Assembly (NCBI GenBank): GCA_017871115.1
Contig: JAFCIZ010000005.1
Location: 3,651,501 to 3,715,500 of the forward strand
From: Cunninghamella blakesleeana
Lineage: Eukaryota; Mucoromycota; Mucoromycetes; Mucorales; Cunninghamellaceae
Direction of reading: 5' to 3'
DNA length: 64,000 nucleotides
Below, piece after piece: positions 50,979 to 63,356 of this stretch (position 1 is its first letter; each line of letters opens with the position of its first letter). Position numbers and translations under genes: made by a program. Under the pieces are notes generated by a model that ran no database searches, was not told where the DNA came from, and was given only the letters and a program-made list of their open reading frames with translations.

Positions 50979-53900
50979 CTATGCTCTTGGATATTGACAA
51001 TATTTATCTTTGATACTAACAACCTATTTCAATAATAGAAGAAAATATTTTTTTTAAAAAAAATATAAATTATTAATGTTATGATATTGATTATATTTTA
51101 AACTATATATATATATATTATTTTTGTTATCATTATTTCCCTTTTTTTTTTTTTTTTTTTTTACCTCTATGACACCTTCAGTAGATGTATTAATGGCGTA
51201 TCGATAGTCTTCAACACCATGAACAACATGACTTTCAAGGACACGGCCTTTATAATGATGTTTCTTTGCATGATCCCAAATCAATTCGCTTCGTTTCCAT
51301 TCAAAATCAAAAGGTGGTGTACCAACAAGATCAACAATTGCTTGAACCATTTCACCTTCACGAATATTTTCAATAATGTCTTTACCACCACTTACAAAAG
51401 AAGATGGGATTGGATGAATCATTGCATTGATATCTTTAGGGAAAGATTGGCATTTATTACGTTGATTACCAACTGATACCATTGTTAAATTACCAGGTTC
51501 ATCTGCAATCATACTGAATTTAGTAGTTGTAGATTTTACTTTTTCACGTTGTCCATTAAATTCGTATACTAACGATCGAAAATAAAAAAATAAGTTAATT
51601 TACTTGCATAGTTTTTTTTCCCTTTCTTTTCCTTTCCTTTTTAAAAAAATAAATAAATAAATAAATAAATAAATAAAATAAATTACCTATAGTAAATGGT
51701 CCTTCGCCAGATAAACTATACTCTAATTGGTCACCAACACACATTTCACTACATGAATCAAGGGGTGTAATGGTAGCAATACCTAATGCATCAATAGTCA
51801 TCTTTGTATCAGGTAATTCAGAAACATCAGAAGCACAATGATTTGCATCTTGAATGCGAAGTAACTCAATGGTATATTTGCCAGAAGTATCCAAAACACC
51901 AGGTAAATCTAATTTAAATTGATTAGTTTCAATATTTTCCATGATAAGTACATCTTTACTATTTTTCACGGGTGTATCTTGATGATGGATACGTATATAA
52001 ACAGTGAAAGGAGCCTGTCCTGTAGCTTCAAGCCAGATAGGGTCTTCGTTGGAAACAATGTTATCACCTACACACATCATACGAACAGAAGATGGTGAAG
52101 ATTTGGAAGAAAATTTAACTTTGGGCAACTCATGTACAGTTTGCTGTAATTGAATTACAGGAGATGGTTTAAATAATTTTGTATAGCGTTGATCAGCAAG
52201 TTGATTAAAGATATATTTGTATTTGCCATGAGATGAGGTGGTCAATGAAATACGTGCTGTAGTCAATCCAGAAGTAACTTCATGAGAATCTAATTTAATA
52301 CCATTATCACGGCGTCCAAAAGAAGATAATATACTTGAAGAGGATCCTGATTGTTGAAGGAAAGTGTCATATACACTAGTAAAAGGTCCATTACCACTAA
52401 ACTTAATATCGATAGCATCATCTACGCCTTGACAAACAGCTGCACGTTCAAATACATTGTCTGATACTTGATTCACTTGTTCTTCTGGGATACTTAATGT
52501 AGGTCGTTCCATCCATTTGACATTATAATCAACATTGTATACATCACCTTTACAAATGACATCATTTACATCTAATAATTCATATGTTCCTGTTTTGCTA
52601 ACCTGTAATTCTGTATTGGCATCGTAGAATTGTTTACGTACTGGCTTAGCAAGTTTTCCATTATCATCTATATGCTGATAAGTAATATCCCAAGGACCTT
52701 CACCTGTAAATCTTAATGGAAGTTTAGTAGTTTCATCATCTGCAATATAAATAGTTGGTTCCATTTTATTTTCATAATAAAAGAAAGCAGAAGGTCTTTC
52801 ACGTCGAACATCAATAACGATATCTCTAGAGTCTAATTCTTTGACACATCCATTTTTATCTTCAATCTAAAGAATAATAGCAAATATATGTAATAGGTCA
52901 TTTAGTATTCATTTTATTTTTTTTATACTTTTATTTTTAAGCACAATAATGATATTAATAATATAATAATAATAAAATAGTAATATTCGTATTTGTATTA
53001 TTACCTTAACCAAAGAGATGACATGACGACCAGCCGTTTCAAAAGGAGGTATAGAGATTTCATAATTATTACTAGTGATTTCACTAGAATAAGATTGTTT
53101 ATCATATGCCCAATACAAAGTATAAGGAGCAGTGCCTCTTAATTCAACATTAAAGCTCATTTGTTCACCAATACAAGTACGTCTTTTAAGTACATTTTCA
53201 ATAAAGCGAACATCAGGTTGAGGATGAACAGTTTGTTCCAATACATCAATTTTTGGATCGATTTGATAATTTCCATCAGTTAATGATGTAAATTCATAAG
53301 TATAATCACCGCTTGATTTAGGTAAATAAGAGAAAATGTGACGAGATTGGTCAGTTGAAATTTCTAATTGATCCACTGGCTCTTTACGACGACCATTATG
53401 TTTGATTACTGAATATTTCAATCGATAAGGAGGTGCACCTTGGAATATAGCCACAAATTTCATACCTACTTCACTACCACTAGCACATTCAGAAGGAATA
53501 GGTGTCGTATCCAATTTCACAGAAGGATAAGGAGGTTGTGTGACAAGACAAGTGGAAGGATACAATACATTGCCTTTACAAAATTGATCATGTATAGATA
53601 ATAATTTATATTCACCAGGAGAGTTTACTTTGATTTTAAGAGGATCTTCAGGTTTGAATTTCACCTGTTTGATATCTTTTTTACTATTATCATTTTCACT
53701 GCCATCACCAATCGTATTATTATTATCAGGTAATTTTTCATAAGTGATTGAATAAGGTGCACTACCTCTAAATGATAAAGGTAATTCTACAGATTGTTGA
53801 CCAATAAGCAATTTCATAGGATATCTTGCATTACATTCAAAGTGAACAGCAGGATGCTCATGTATATTAAATACTTGTGAAGGTGTATTTCCCAAATCCA

Positions 53901-55342
53901 CTACATTTCCAGCGCCATCAATAACACGCTTTAGTTGATAGTCGTAATTCTTTGCTGTACCAAAAGTAACATTCAATTCAATAGAAAGTTGACGTCCTGC
54001 AGCCCAGTCATAATTTTCATTTTTATCATTAGTAGATACAAAAAAGGAAGGATTAGCATCTTCTAAACCAGAGGATAAGCTTGTTAATGGAGATTCAAAG
54101 GTAAGTTCAGTTGGTTGAATATGATCTAATTTCAAATCTGTGACTGTATCACCAATACGACGTGTATATTCTACTTTAAGTGGGGGTACACCAGTAACTT
54201 GTAATTGAATAGAATCTTTATCACCTTTACAATAATCAGTAGATTGGCTTGATAAGAATTTTGCTGTAGGACATGTAAATACAAATGCTTGTCGATTATA
54301 TAATCTAATATCCAACCCATCTTTACTAATAATATTATCAAGTTTGTAAACACCAGGTTCATTCACACGAATATAATATATTTCAAGCCCTTGTTTGCCT
54401 TGACCGACTTCTGTCCCACGTTGTAATTTATCGCTTGAAAAGTGTTGGATTTTGCTTACATGAGAATTATAATCATATCGCGATACAGAAACCTTTTTAG
54501 GAATAGTATTGTTTAATACAATAGGGATATATATATCTGTACGTCCAATTTCATTTGAAGGTAGACAATAGTATTCGTTATTAGGATTTAATTTAGCAGT
54601 TCTATCATAAAAAAAAATATTAGTGGAAAAAGAGAGATTAAATGAGTATATAAGAAGTACTCCCATCATTGCTGGCAAATTATATTTTTTTCTTTTTCTT
54701 TTTCATTTATTTGATTCTAATTTATTCCTTACCCATAAGGTAAAATATGTACAGTATGTCTACCCAAAATATGAGAAGGATCATAAATTACGTCTTTAAT
54801 ATCAACAAGTTTTGCTCTTGATACACTAAGTTGTTTACCCAAAGAATCGCCAAAAATAAATTGTAGAAAACCAACAGTAAAAAGAGTCTATATATTAATA
54901 AAATCAATAAATAAACAATAGTAACAATAATAATTAATGTTTGTTAAATATATGTATATAAATATGTATATATTTTTCTATTTTGAATTTAATATATATA
55001 AATTACAGTTAAACCTCCAAAAAGCAAGGTATTAATAAATATTAAAATGAATGATAAAAATATGGATTTCATTGTAGAGAACTGTAACCAAGGGATTCGC
55101 AGAATATATAATGCAACTATATACAAACAATCATATAAACACCACTTAAATAAAATACCATGATATAATTCTGGGTAAGGTGCTAGATAATATTCCATGA
55201 CTGCCCAAGCTTTAATAGATTGTAGTATACCGAAAAAGCATACTGCATATAATCGCTGTGTTGGGAAATCAAGCCTTGTAGATGGAATTAAAGCACGTTG
55301 ATGCGCTATTGGTATAGCGCTCTGCCGCTGTGATTGAGACAT
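50979..55342 (-). CDS. POM152: Nuclear pore membrane protein Pom152
   Basis: Six exons (55342-55007, 54887-54733, 54601-53005, 52866-51687, 51568-51165, 51023-50979) give 1238 residues (yeast about 1340). Pom152 is a single-pass pore-membrane nucleoporin whose lumenal part is a string of immunoglobulin-like repeats forming the lumenal ring. The N-terminal cytosolic and membrane part has RLDFPTQRLYAVCFFGILQS and a cluster of hydrophobic helices (about 28-115). After HILGRHTVHILPYGTAKLNP the lumenal region begins. Repeats are marked by a recurring Cys-x-G and GxxP pattern: GDKDSIQLQVTGVPPLKVEY, LPLSFRGSAPYSITYEK, GEQMSFNVELRGTAPYTLYW, GEGPWDITYQH, YSLSGEGPFTI. The final 15-codon exon reads VVSIKDKYCQYPRA, matching the conserved family end. 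The donor of exon 2 is the second of two choices in GGGTAAGG; only this keeps frame. Confidence 0.95.
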
Positions 55343-56169
55343 GAAAAATATATATAAAGAAAAGAAGGAAAAGAAAAAGAGAGGGAGAAAAAAAAGAATC
55401 TAATAGTATATTTTTGGTTATTATCCTTTTTCTTTTAAATCTATTTTCTTTTCTTTAATATAAAACAAATAATAATAAAATATACAATACAACAATGAAA
55501 AAAGTGAAAAAGAAAGAAAAAAAAAACGAAAAAAAAACACTCGCGTTTAAAAAAAAAAAATAACTGAGTTGATTTAAACTCCGTTCTTGACTGTTTATAT
55601 TAATCTTTTTCCTCACTTACGCATGATTTTGTTTGATGTCATGGTACATTCTATACGTATTTTTAGTTGGCCTGTATGTATACAACACACTTGTATTAAT
55701 CAAAAATAAAAATAAAAATGTATTTTAAATATTTTAAATAATTTTTTACTATTTTGTTATTAGTCATTGAAGTCATTAATCATATAACACTTTGATATAT
55801 TTAAAAATATAAAATAAATGCATGTATGAAAAAAGGATTATCAAGGATTAATACCAGTAATATTTCATTATGTTTTTTTTTTAAAAAAAAATCAAATGTG
55901 TACCAGAATAACACATTTTGGAAAAACAATCATTTAAAAAGATATAATAAAATAATTATTTTGACCCAGAAATATTATAATCATATACTCTATTTTAATT
56001 TTTTAAATAAATCAAATCAATTTTTCAAAAAAAATCTTACAAATGTTGTTATATTTTAAAAAAATATAAAATGAATTGTTTATTATAACGACAGTGCATT
56101 TCACCATGTGGGATAAAGTAAAAAAACTGAATATGAAGAGGATTACAATAAATATAAAAATGTAGTTGT
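55343..56169. other. Spacer between POM152 start and eL14 stop
   Basis: 827 bases. It should hold the POM152 promoter. A Lys/Asn-rich plus-strand frame at 55826-56059 is A/T-driven and not considered coding. Confidence 0.5.
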
Positions 56170-57230
56170 TTAAGCAGCTTGTTTCTTGGCCTTGGAGAGG
56201 GCAGAACCAAGAGCGAAACGACGCTAAATGAAAAAATAAAAACAATAGTAATAATAAAATATGAGCCTTCATTTATCTAACTTTTACTTTCTTTTTTATA
56301 TAATCCAATGGATCTATTCATTTTTTTATCCATATTCATCCTATTTTTTGCTTTAAAAAAAACTTACTTGACTCTTCAATTTTTGAACCTTGAAACGATC
56401 AAAGTCGGATAAAGAAGCACGAACCTTACGGGTGGCAAGTTTCTTGGCCCAGGCAGATTTTTCCCAGTTAGCAACAATATCAGACTTGGTTAAGAACTTC
56501 TTGACAGCTTTTTGACCAGCATTACGAGGAAGACCCTTGATAACTAAAGGAGTTAAAGATAAATCCTTGTATCTGTAGGGTTGACGAGCAACACCAGTGG
56601 TGGGACCGTCAATAAGAGCCTATTATATATGAAAAAAGTAAAAGAGAATAAGTATGACAAAAATAGAATAATTTTTTAAAATATTAACATTTATGTAAGT
56701 ATATTTAAGAGTACAGTAGCACATTAGCTTTTTTTATTTCCTCTTTCATTTTATTCAATAATAATAGTTTATTATAATATTAACTTACGCGGTTGTGATC
56801 GATAATATCGATGATGACAGCTAATTTACCAGCATCAGCACCAAAGTTAAGAAGGACAACACGACCAACTTGGACTTCACGTTTGAAGGAACCTTGCTAT
56901 ATATATTCAATTTTTTTTTTTTTTTGATATATTGGTTTAATAATAAATAATAAAAAGAAAAATATAATTACTTATTTGTGCATAAATAGAATTGATTGTT
57001 CTTTTTTTTTGTTCCATTCGTAATAAAGAGCTGATTTTTTTTATATGTAGTCTACATTATATATAAATTATTTTTAAACATTCATCCATCCATCCACTAT
57101 TTAACGTTTTATTAGATTCATCCATCCAACTGTATTCATCCATTTATATATCTGTTTTAACTGATCATCTATTTTGATTGTCACCACTCTATGTATATAT
57201 ATGTATATATCATCTATTCCTTACCACCAT
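56170..57230 (-). CDS. RPL14: 60S ribosomal protein eL14
   Basis: Four exons (57230-57225, 56896-56789, 56619-56368, 56223-56170) give 139 residues. eL14 is a structural protein of the large ribosomal subunit. The KOW-like core is clear: [20 protein letters not shown] followed by [19 protein letters not shown]; then [20 protein letters not shown], a basic helix around [20 protein letters not shown] and [13 protein letters not shown]. The end KAKKQAA is typical. The first coding exon holds only Met-Val (ATGGTG), followed by a 328-base intron, long for this window; a long first intron right after the start is a common feature of ribosomal protein genes. Codon use is visibly more C-ending (AAC, ATC, GTC, CTT) than in neighbours, as expected for a highly expressed gene. 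Confidence 0.96.
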
Positions 57231-57679
57231 AGTTAAAATGTGAAAGAAGAGAGAATTTTCAAACGATTGATTTCTAGAGAAAAATTGAAGGTTCCGATTT
57301 AAATCCCCGACCGCCTCACCTTTTTGGAAAATGCACTCAAAAAACAAATATGTTGACGCATTAAAATTAAAACTATTGTAACTATTTTTTTTATATGATA
57401 ATAAAAAGTTATTAAAAATTAAATTATTGTTTTCAATATTATTTTTTTAATTGACAATAAAAACTATAATAAACAGTTTGTTTTGATCCTTTTTTTTTAA
57501 AAAAAATAGTAATACTGCCATTAATATTTATAAAGTTTTAAATATATAGTTACAAAGCATTAAAAAATAATAATTATTATAATCATAATCATAATTATGG
57601 CACAAATTATACAATGAATTAAGCTTGAAAAAACAATATTTATTCAATATAAATTGTACATTTATATTTTAGAACTACA

Positions 57680-57756
57680 TCTTTAATCAGTAAAAATTTT
57701 AGATATTAACAGTAGGAACTAACAAATTTAATAGCGGCTAAACCGGTGGCTAACTT
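57680..57756 (-). pseudogene. Decayed 3' end of a chitin synthase gene
   Basis: This stretch aligns base for base with the last 78 bases of the intact chitin synthase coding region and its stop (59140-59217), on the same strand. About three quarters of positions agree, most differences are transitions, and one 4-base deletion shifts the frame. Read on the minus strand the intact gene encodes [21 protein letters not shown]; the relic still encodes GLAAIKFVSSYC before the frame breaks. Similarity fades upstream (above about 57756). It is best explained as the end of a former tandem chitin synthase copy, now mostly deleted. Confidence 0.7.
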
Positions 57757-58898
57757 AAAACTAGTATATCTAATAAATATTTCGTTAAGTATGCATTTAT
57801 TTATTTAAATTATTGCTTATTTTATTTTTATTTTTTATTTTTTATTTATTTATTATAAAAAAAAAATTCACAATAAAGTTATATTAAAAAAGATTTAACG
57901 AAACACAATAAGTTTCTTACAAAAAATGGTTTGTGCGCATCAAAGGTGTAAGAATAAAAATTTACTTTAATTATGCCACTTAGTATTTAAATGCACAGTC
58001 AAAAATGGCTAAGGTGGTTCTAATGGCCGATTTACTTAAATTCTATCTTTTCAACATTCTTACTAAAGTAAAAATATATTTATAAATATAGCCAATAACT
58101 AGAATATGTATATATATAGATAATCACGTGCGAACTTATGTATTAGCCAGTAGATGAAAAACGAGCAAACGTTGTAATAGAAGTTAAATGACAGAACTAA
58201 TGACTTAATCAGTTAATACAAGAAAAGGGTAGACAGTGATATCTTAATCAAATAATATATTTAATAAAGAAACAAGATAATCATTATAATTACATAAATC
58301 TCTGATTATAAATTTTCATTGGTCATTGACAAGTACGTGGTTTAAATGGCGTTTTTAATTTTTTAATTAATAAATGAACAGCTTTAACTAACATGTGTAC
58401 TTTTATTATTTAACTTTAAAACTTGTATTATTTTTGGCTATTGAATGACTATTCTTATAATAGTGACATCTATGTTTTATTGAGCTATTTTGTAAACTTG
58501 GCAAAATCAACAATTAAAGACTTTATAACCGTAGATAATTTTAAAATCTACAGGGGACATTATAATGCATTAAAAGAAAAAATCAAAATGTTGATAATAC
58601 AATAAAAAATTCTTTAGAAAAGCTGTAATAAGCAAGAAAAGAGTGAGTATAAGTATTATTAAAATAATATATATAATCTTTTGTTATTGCTATTATTGTT
58701 ATATGGATGTCATATCTATTTTTTTATGTGTTAGCTCAAGTGCCTTTTGTACTCTTCCAGCTATAATATTTAACTCTGAAAATTCTACCCAGATTTTATT
58801 TTCATCATTTCTATATAATTTTCTTATTCATTCCAAAAAAAAAAATCTTTTTTTTTTTGTATATACAATTACTTTCCTCATTATTTTTTAAAAAATTG

Positions 58899-58899
<1 letters not shown>

Positions 58900-58949
<50 letters not shown>
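58900..58949. repeat. ATT trinucleotide microsatellite
   Basis: About 16 uninterrupted ATT units in the spacer downstream of the chitin synthase gene. Confidence 0.9.
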
Positions 58950-59142
58950 GCTGTATATAGGTATTTCTTATAAGAAAATATAATTAAATATGTATATATA
59001 TTGCTGTATTTTACGGTTATATATTTTTACAATTTTATACTGTATTATTTTTTTACTTGTTACTATTAACCAAAAATAAATAAATAAATAAATAATATTG
59101 AATAAAAATAATTATTTATATATAAAAAAAGAAAATTTATCT

Positions 59143-61418
59143 TTAACCAGTAAAGATCTTGGATATTAAATAACAACATGAACCAACAAATCTAATAGCA
59201 GCCAGGCCAGCAACACTCCAAAGAATAGCACCCATATAGTAATCAGTACGTGCATTCTTAAGATTATCACCCCATAAACTAGAAGTATTTGTAATAGCCA
59301 CAACTAAAATCATATTGGAAAAGATCCAGCCTAATACCAAACGAGTACGGAAAGCTTTATAATAATCTTCTTGTTTAGTCTTAGCGTCACGATGTTGAAC
59401 TTCAGCTTTGACCACTTTTCTTAAATCTAAAATAGCTTCTTCATATTGTTCATTCAAATCCTTTTGTTCTGTAGGGACTTCCACTTCGACGGTATGAGCT
59501 CCATCTTTATCCTTTTTAGTTTTTACTACACCAAGATCAGTAGCAACACCATTATCACCCTTTGTACCCCAGGATACATCATGTGTATTACAGAAAGCAT
59601 AAATATTCAATACATTTACAAAACTAGCAGATAAAAGCACGTATTGGATAATACAAGTAAACATATGCCATGGATCAAAGAATAAAAAGCTAGCAAGGAA
59701 GTACATGACATAGGTAGAACAGACAGAGACAAGAATATTTCTAAATGTGGATTGCTTAAGTAAAGTAAGGAATGTACCAGCATCATCTTTCCAATCCGCC
59801 ACTACCGTTGTAATACTAACATAAGTGATCCATCCAGTACAGAATAATAACTAAATAAAATAAAAAAGAGTAAATATATATAAACACGTATAATAAAAAT
59901 AAAAATAAAAATAAAAACTTACATAACCCATAATAATACTAAGGCAGACCATAATTAAAGTATAAGCTGTTTTAAAACCTTGTGGACGATTACCAAGCGC
60001 TAAAACCTAAAATTAAAAATAGATATGGATATATAAAGACATATTCAGTTTCCTATTATCCTTTTTTTTTCACATTGCATTACATATATATATATATAGC
60101 TACTTACAAATTGAACCACCAATAAAAATAGATAAATATAATTAAGAACGATATGAATGATTTCACCAATAACGGGACTGAAGGGCTTATGACTTAAAGA
60201 TTGATCATAGACAGCAGTACTCATAATATAAAAGACCAAGTAATAATTACCCTAATAGAACAAAAGTAGAGATAAAAAAAAAATGAATATATTAATTTAC
60301 TATCATTACGATTATAATTATTATTATATTATTTATTTTTACCAAAGCAAACCAAGAAAAGAATAAATTAACCAATTGATACAAATCTTCAACCATAAAC
60401 ATTAATTTGCGAATAATATTATGATCGGAAGACCATACTTTTCTCCAATGTACCATAGAATAAACACCAGCAAAGAAAGAACCATTTAACCAACGACGAC
60501 GTTGTGAAATAAATTCAGGCACCTATACAAATCAAGGAGCATAAAAAAAAAAAAAAAGAGTTCAATAGGAGTTCGTAATTAATAATGTATATAATAAATA
60601 AAAAAGAAGAGTAGTTCTAGAATCATATTTATACTTTACATTATCAGGAACATCCGTTTCACCAGAAGCACTTGATACATAATGCAATACCCAGGAAGCA
60701 TTTTTCTTTGCGACCAATTCATAACATAAAATACGATCTTCAGCAAGGTACATATTAGCAGTAAAAATATCAGCATCTGAACCATGCATTTGTTCACCCA
60801 AGAAATATTTTTCCAAAGGACCTTTTCCATTAATATCATTTTGTAATGCCTTATAACGGTAAGCAGAGAAAGCACCGGGCAAAACAGAAATATAACCAAA
60901 TACAGATTCTAAAGGTTTATCCAAAATATTAGACATTTTATATTCGAAATTTTGAGCAGCTACTAAAGGATTTAATAAATAAGAACCACCAGGGCCCAAC
61001 ATACATTTGATTTCACCACAGGCACCAGCGACATTGGAATTTAAATCAAATGATTTCCATAAATGATAAATAGAGGTATGACCAGGTCGAGTACCAACAT
61101 CAATCAAGACACAGACATTAGGTTTTAAACATTCACCAAAGGCTTGAAAAAACCATCGATGAGAATTAATCTTTTTTTGATTCTTTTCTTTAAGACAAAA
61201 TAGTATTTGACAAGGCTGCATTCCTTTTTCTGCTCCTTTAAATTTCATATCAGGATCAATAGAGAGTTGTGTAGTATGCTAAAAGTTTATAAAAAGAAAT
61301 CATACGAAAAAAAAAATGTGATGAGATGATTAAAAATAAATCCTTTTTGTGATTCATTTCCTTTTTTTGTATCATTTTTTATATTTATTTTTAATTTTTA
61401 ATTTTTAAATATTATTTC

Positions 61419-61454
<36 letters not shown>

Positions 61455-62527
61455 CCTTACTTCATAAATGTGAGCAGCAACAGGTTTATCTCCCACAATA
61501 TTTTTAGCCAAACCATCTTGATAAACACCTAAAGCAGCCAATAAAGATAATGTACGAGGATGAATTTTATTTCTACCGTCAGAAACTATATAAAAAAATA
61601 AGAGAGAGAGAGAGAGAGAGAAAGGGAGAATTTTAATCTCAATTTTTATCTACCTTTTTTAAACCATGTAGATCTATTGCAGATTAATTTTATTTTAATT
61701 ACCAATACACACAACGACCTTTTCCCAACCATTCTTGCCCCAAACTTTTGATCTATCTCTTGAACATAAGTGAGCAATATTTTTCATAACGCCATGCATT
61801 GTTCTAGCAAATAATACTTCATCTTCCTAAAATAGAATATATATATTTTTTCAAAAAAGAAAAGAAAAAAAAAATCATAATATTAGCCATCTTATTTTAA
61901 ATTAATTTATTGTTTTTATTTTAAACCGTTTTATTTTATTATTTTTATATTTATATTATTACTATCATAACTTACATTATACATGGTTAAAACAATAAAT
62001 AACTCCGTTTCACGACCCATCAATTGTTGTCTTAATTTATATTTTTCAGCTACAAATTTAGAGGGATCACAAGTGGCAGCAGTATAACGCATATGAGTAA
62101 ATTCATGAGCATCACGTCGTTGAACATATTGTAAATATTTTGTTGGGACAGGATTTTCAAGAACCAAGTTACCGCCGGTTAACTTCACTTTACGTACAGT
62201 TTTATATCTTCTTGCTTGTCTTCTAGGAGCTTCTCCATGATAAGGTATACCATTTGGATTCATCATCATACCATTACCACCCATAGGAGAAGGAGAGTAT
62301 TGGGTATGATCAGGACGATGCATTAAACCAGGACTAGGTACAGGTGACATTCCACTTGTTAATAAAGGTTGGTGCATTCCATCTCGTTGCTGATATTGGT
62401 CTAAAAACCCTGAATCATATGTTGTTTGTTGTAATGGATCATTATATCTTACTGAAGGTGGAGGTCTTGCTGCTGACATGGGTGAATTATTAAAAGGATC
62501 ATGATGATATTGATCTTGGTAAGCCAT
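59143..62527 (-). CDS. Chitin synthase (division 1, class I-III type)
   Basis: Eight exons (62527-61976, 61826-61703, 61585-61461, 61278-60640, 60522-60343, 60251-60108, 60006-59923, 59850-59143) give 851 residues. The enzyme polymerises UDP-N-acetylglucosamine into chitin at the plasma membrane and extrudes it through its membrane domain. The N-terminus is Gln/Pro/Met-rich and disordered. The chitin synthase N-terminal motif is [23 protein letters not shown]. Catalytic motifs follow: [25 protein letters not shown], the GTRPGH region, [18 protein letters not shown] (Glu447-Asp448) and QRRRW (487-491). Several C-terminal helices and WGTKGDN complete the family layout. There is no myosin motor or cytochrome-b5-like domain, which excludes the division 2 classes. 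Confidence 0.96.
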
Positions 62528-63235
62528 TTTCTATATAATTTATATATATATATATATATAAACTAATATTTATATATATATATGATAGAAAAAATATAAA
62601 TGTAAAGAAAAAATGGATAAAAAAAAAAAAAAGAGAGAGAAAAAGAAAAGAATTAATTATGTTAATAGGAGAGAGAAAAAAAGAGATATATATTAATTTA
62701 ATTAGAGTTTAATTATTATAATACCTAATGTTACACATCCGTTTACCTGCTACAAGCTATTTGATTGGATAAGAGTCTATTTTAAATAAATAAAGAAATA
62801 GAAAAAATAAATTTAAGCTTTCTTATTCTTTTTTTATGTTGATTTGATTACTATTTTCATCATAGTTTTTTTTATAATTTTTTTAAAAAAAAAATCAAAT
62901 GCTTGTATTACTTCTTTTTTAATTGATTTTATTTTTCTATTTTACCTGATATAGAATAGCATTGTATTATGTTGTTCAATATAAAAAGGAAACCCAATCG
63001 AAAATCCTTTAGAAAAAACCAGAGACTTGTATAAAAAAATAGCTAGAGCCCTATAGTATAATATATTTATATTTTATATATATATGTTAATAAGTATATA
63101 ATAATAGAATATATAGTGTAGGATGATTATATAATAATAGTAAATCAAATATATATAAATAAAGCATAAATGATATTTTTTTAAAAATAAACATGTTATA
63201 AAAATAATAAAAGAATATAACCAAATATATATTAC

Positions 63236-63278
<43 letters not shown>

Positions 63279-63356
63279 TTAGAATTGATGACGATAATGA
63301 TTTATTTTTATATAAATTTATAAATATTGTGTAAGACAAATCAATATTTTTTTTTT
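62528..63356. other. Chitin synthase upstream region and 6PGL 3' flank
   Basis: 829 bases, A/T-rich, with TA and GA simple repeats directly before the chitin synthase start and an ATT microsatellite near 63.24 kb. No gene seen. Confidence 0.5.
63237..63279. repeat. ATT trinucleotide microsatellite
   Basis: About 14 ATT units, 80 bases after the 6PGL stop codon. Confidence 0.9.

Larger units (their letters stand above)
57231..59142. other. Gene-poor region between eL14 and chitin synthase
   Basis: 1.9 kb. It contains the eL14 promoter (a GC-richer patch CCCCGACCGCCTCACC near 57305), a decayed chitin synthase fragment (57680-57756) and an ATT microsatellite. No intact gene is seen. Confidence 0.55.

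Noticed and set aside
55826..56059. Lys/Asn-rich plus-strand frame
   Set aside because: Composition follows the local A/T bias and no splice partners or motifs are present.
58423..58605. 60-codon plus-strand frame in the spacer before chitin synthase
   Set aside because: Tail looks slightly protein-like, but the frame is short, isolated and unlike any family I know.
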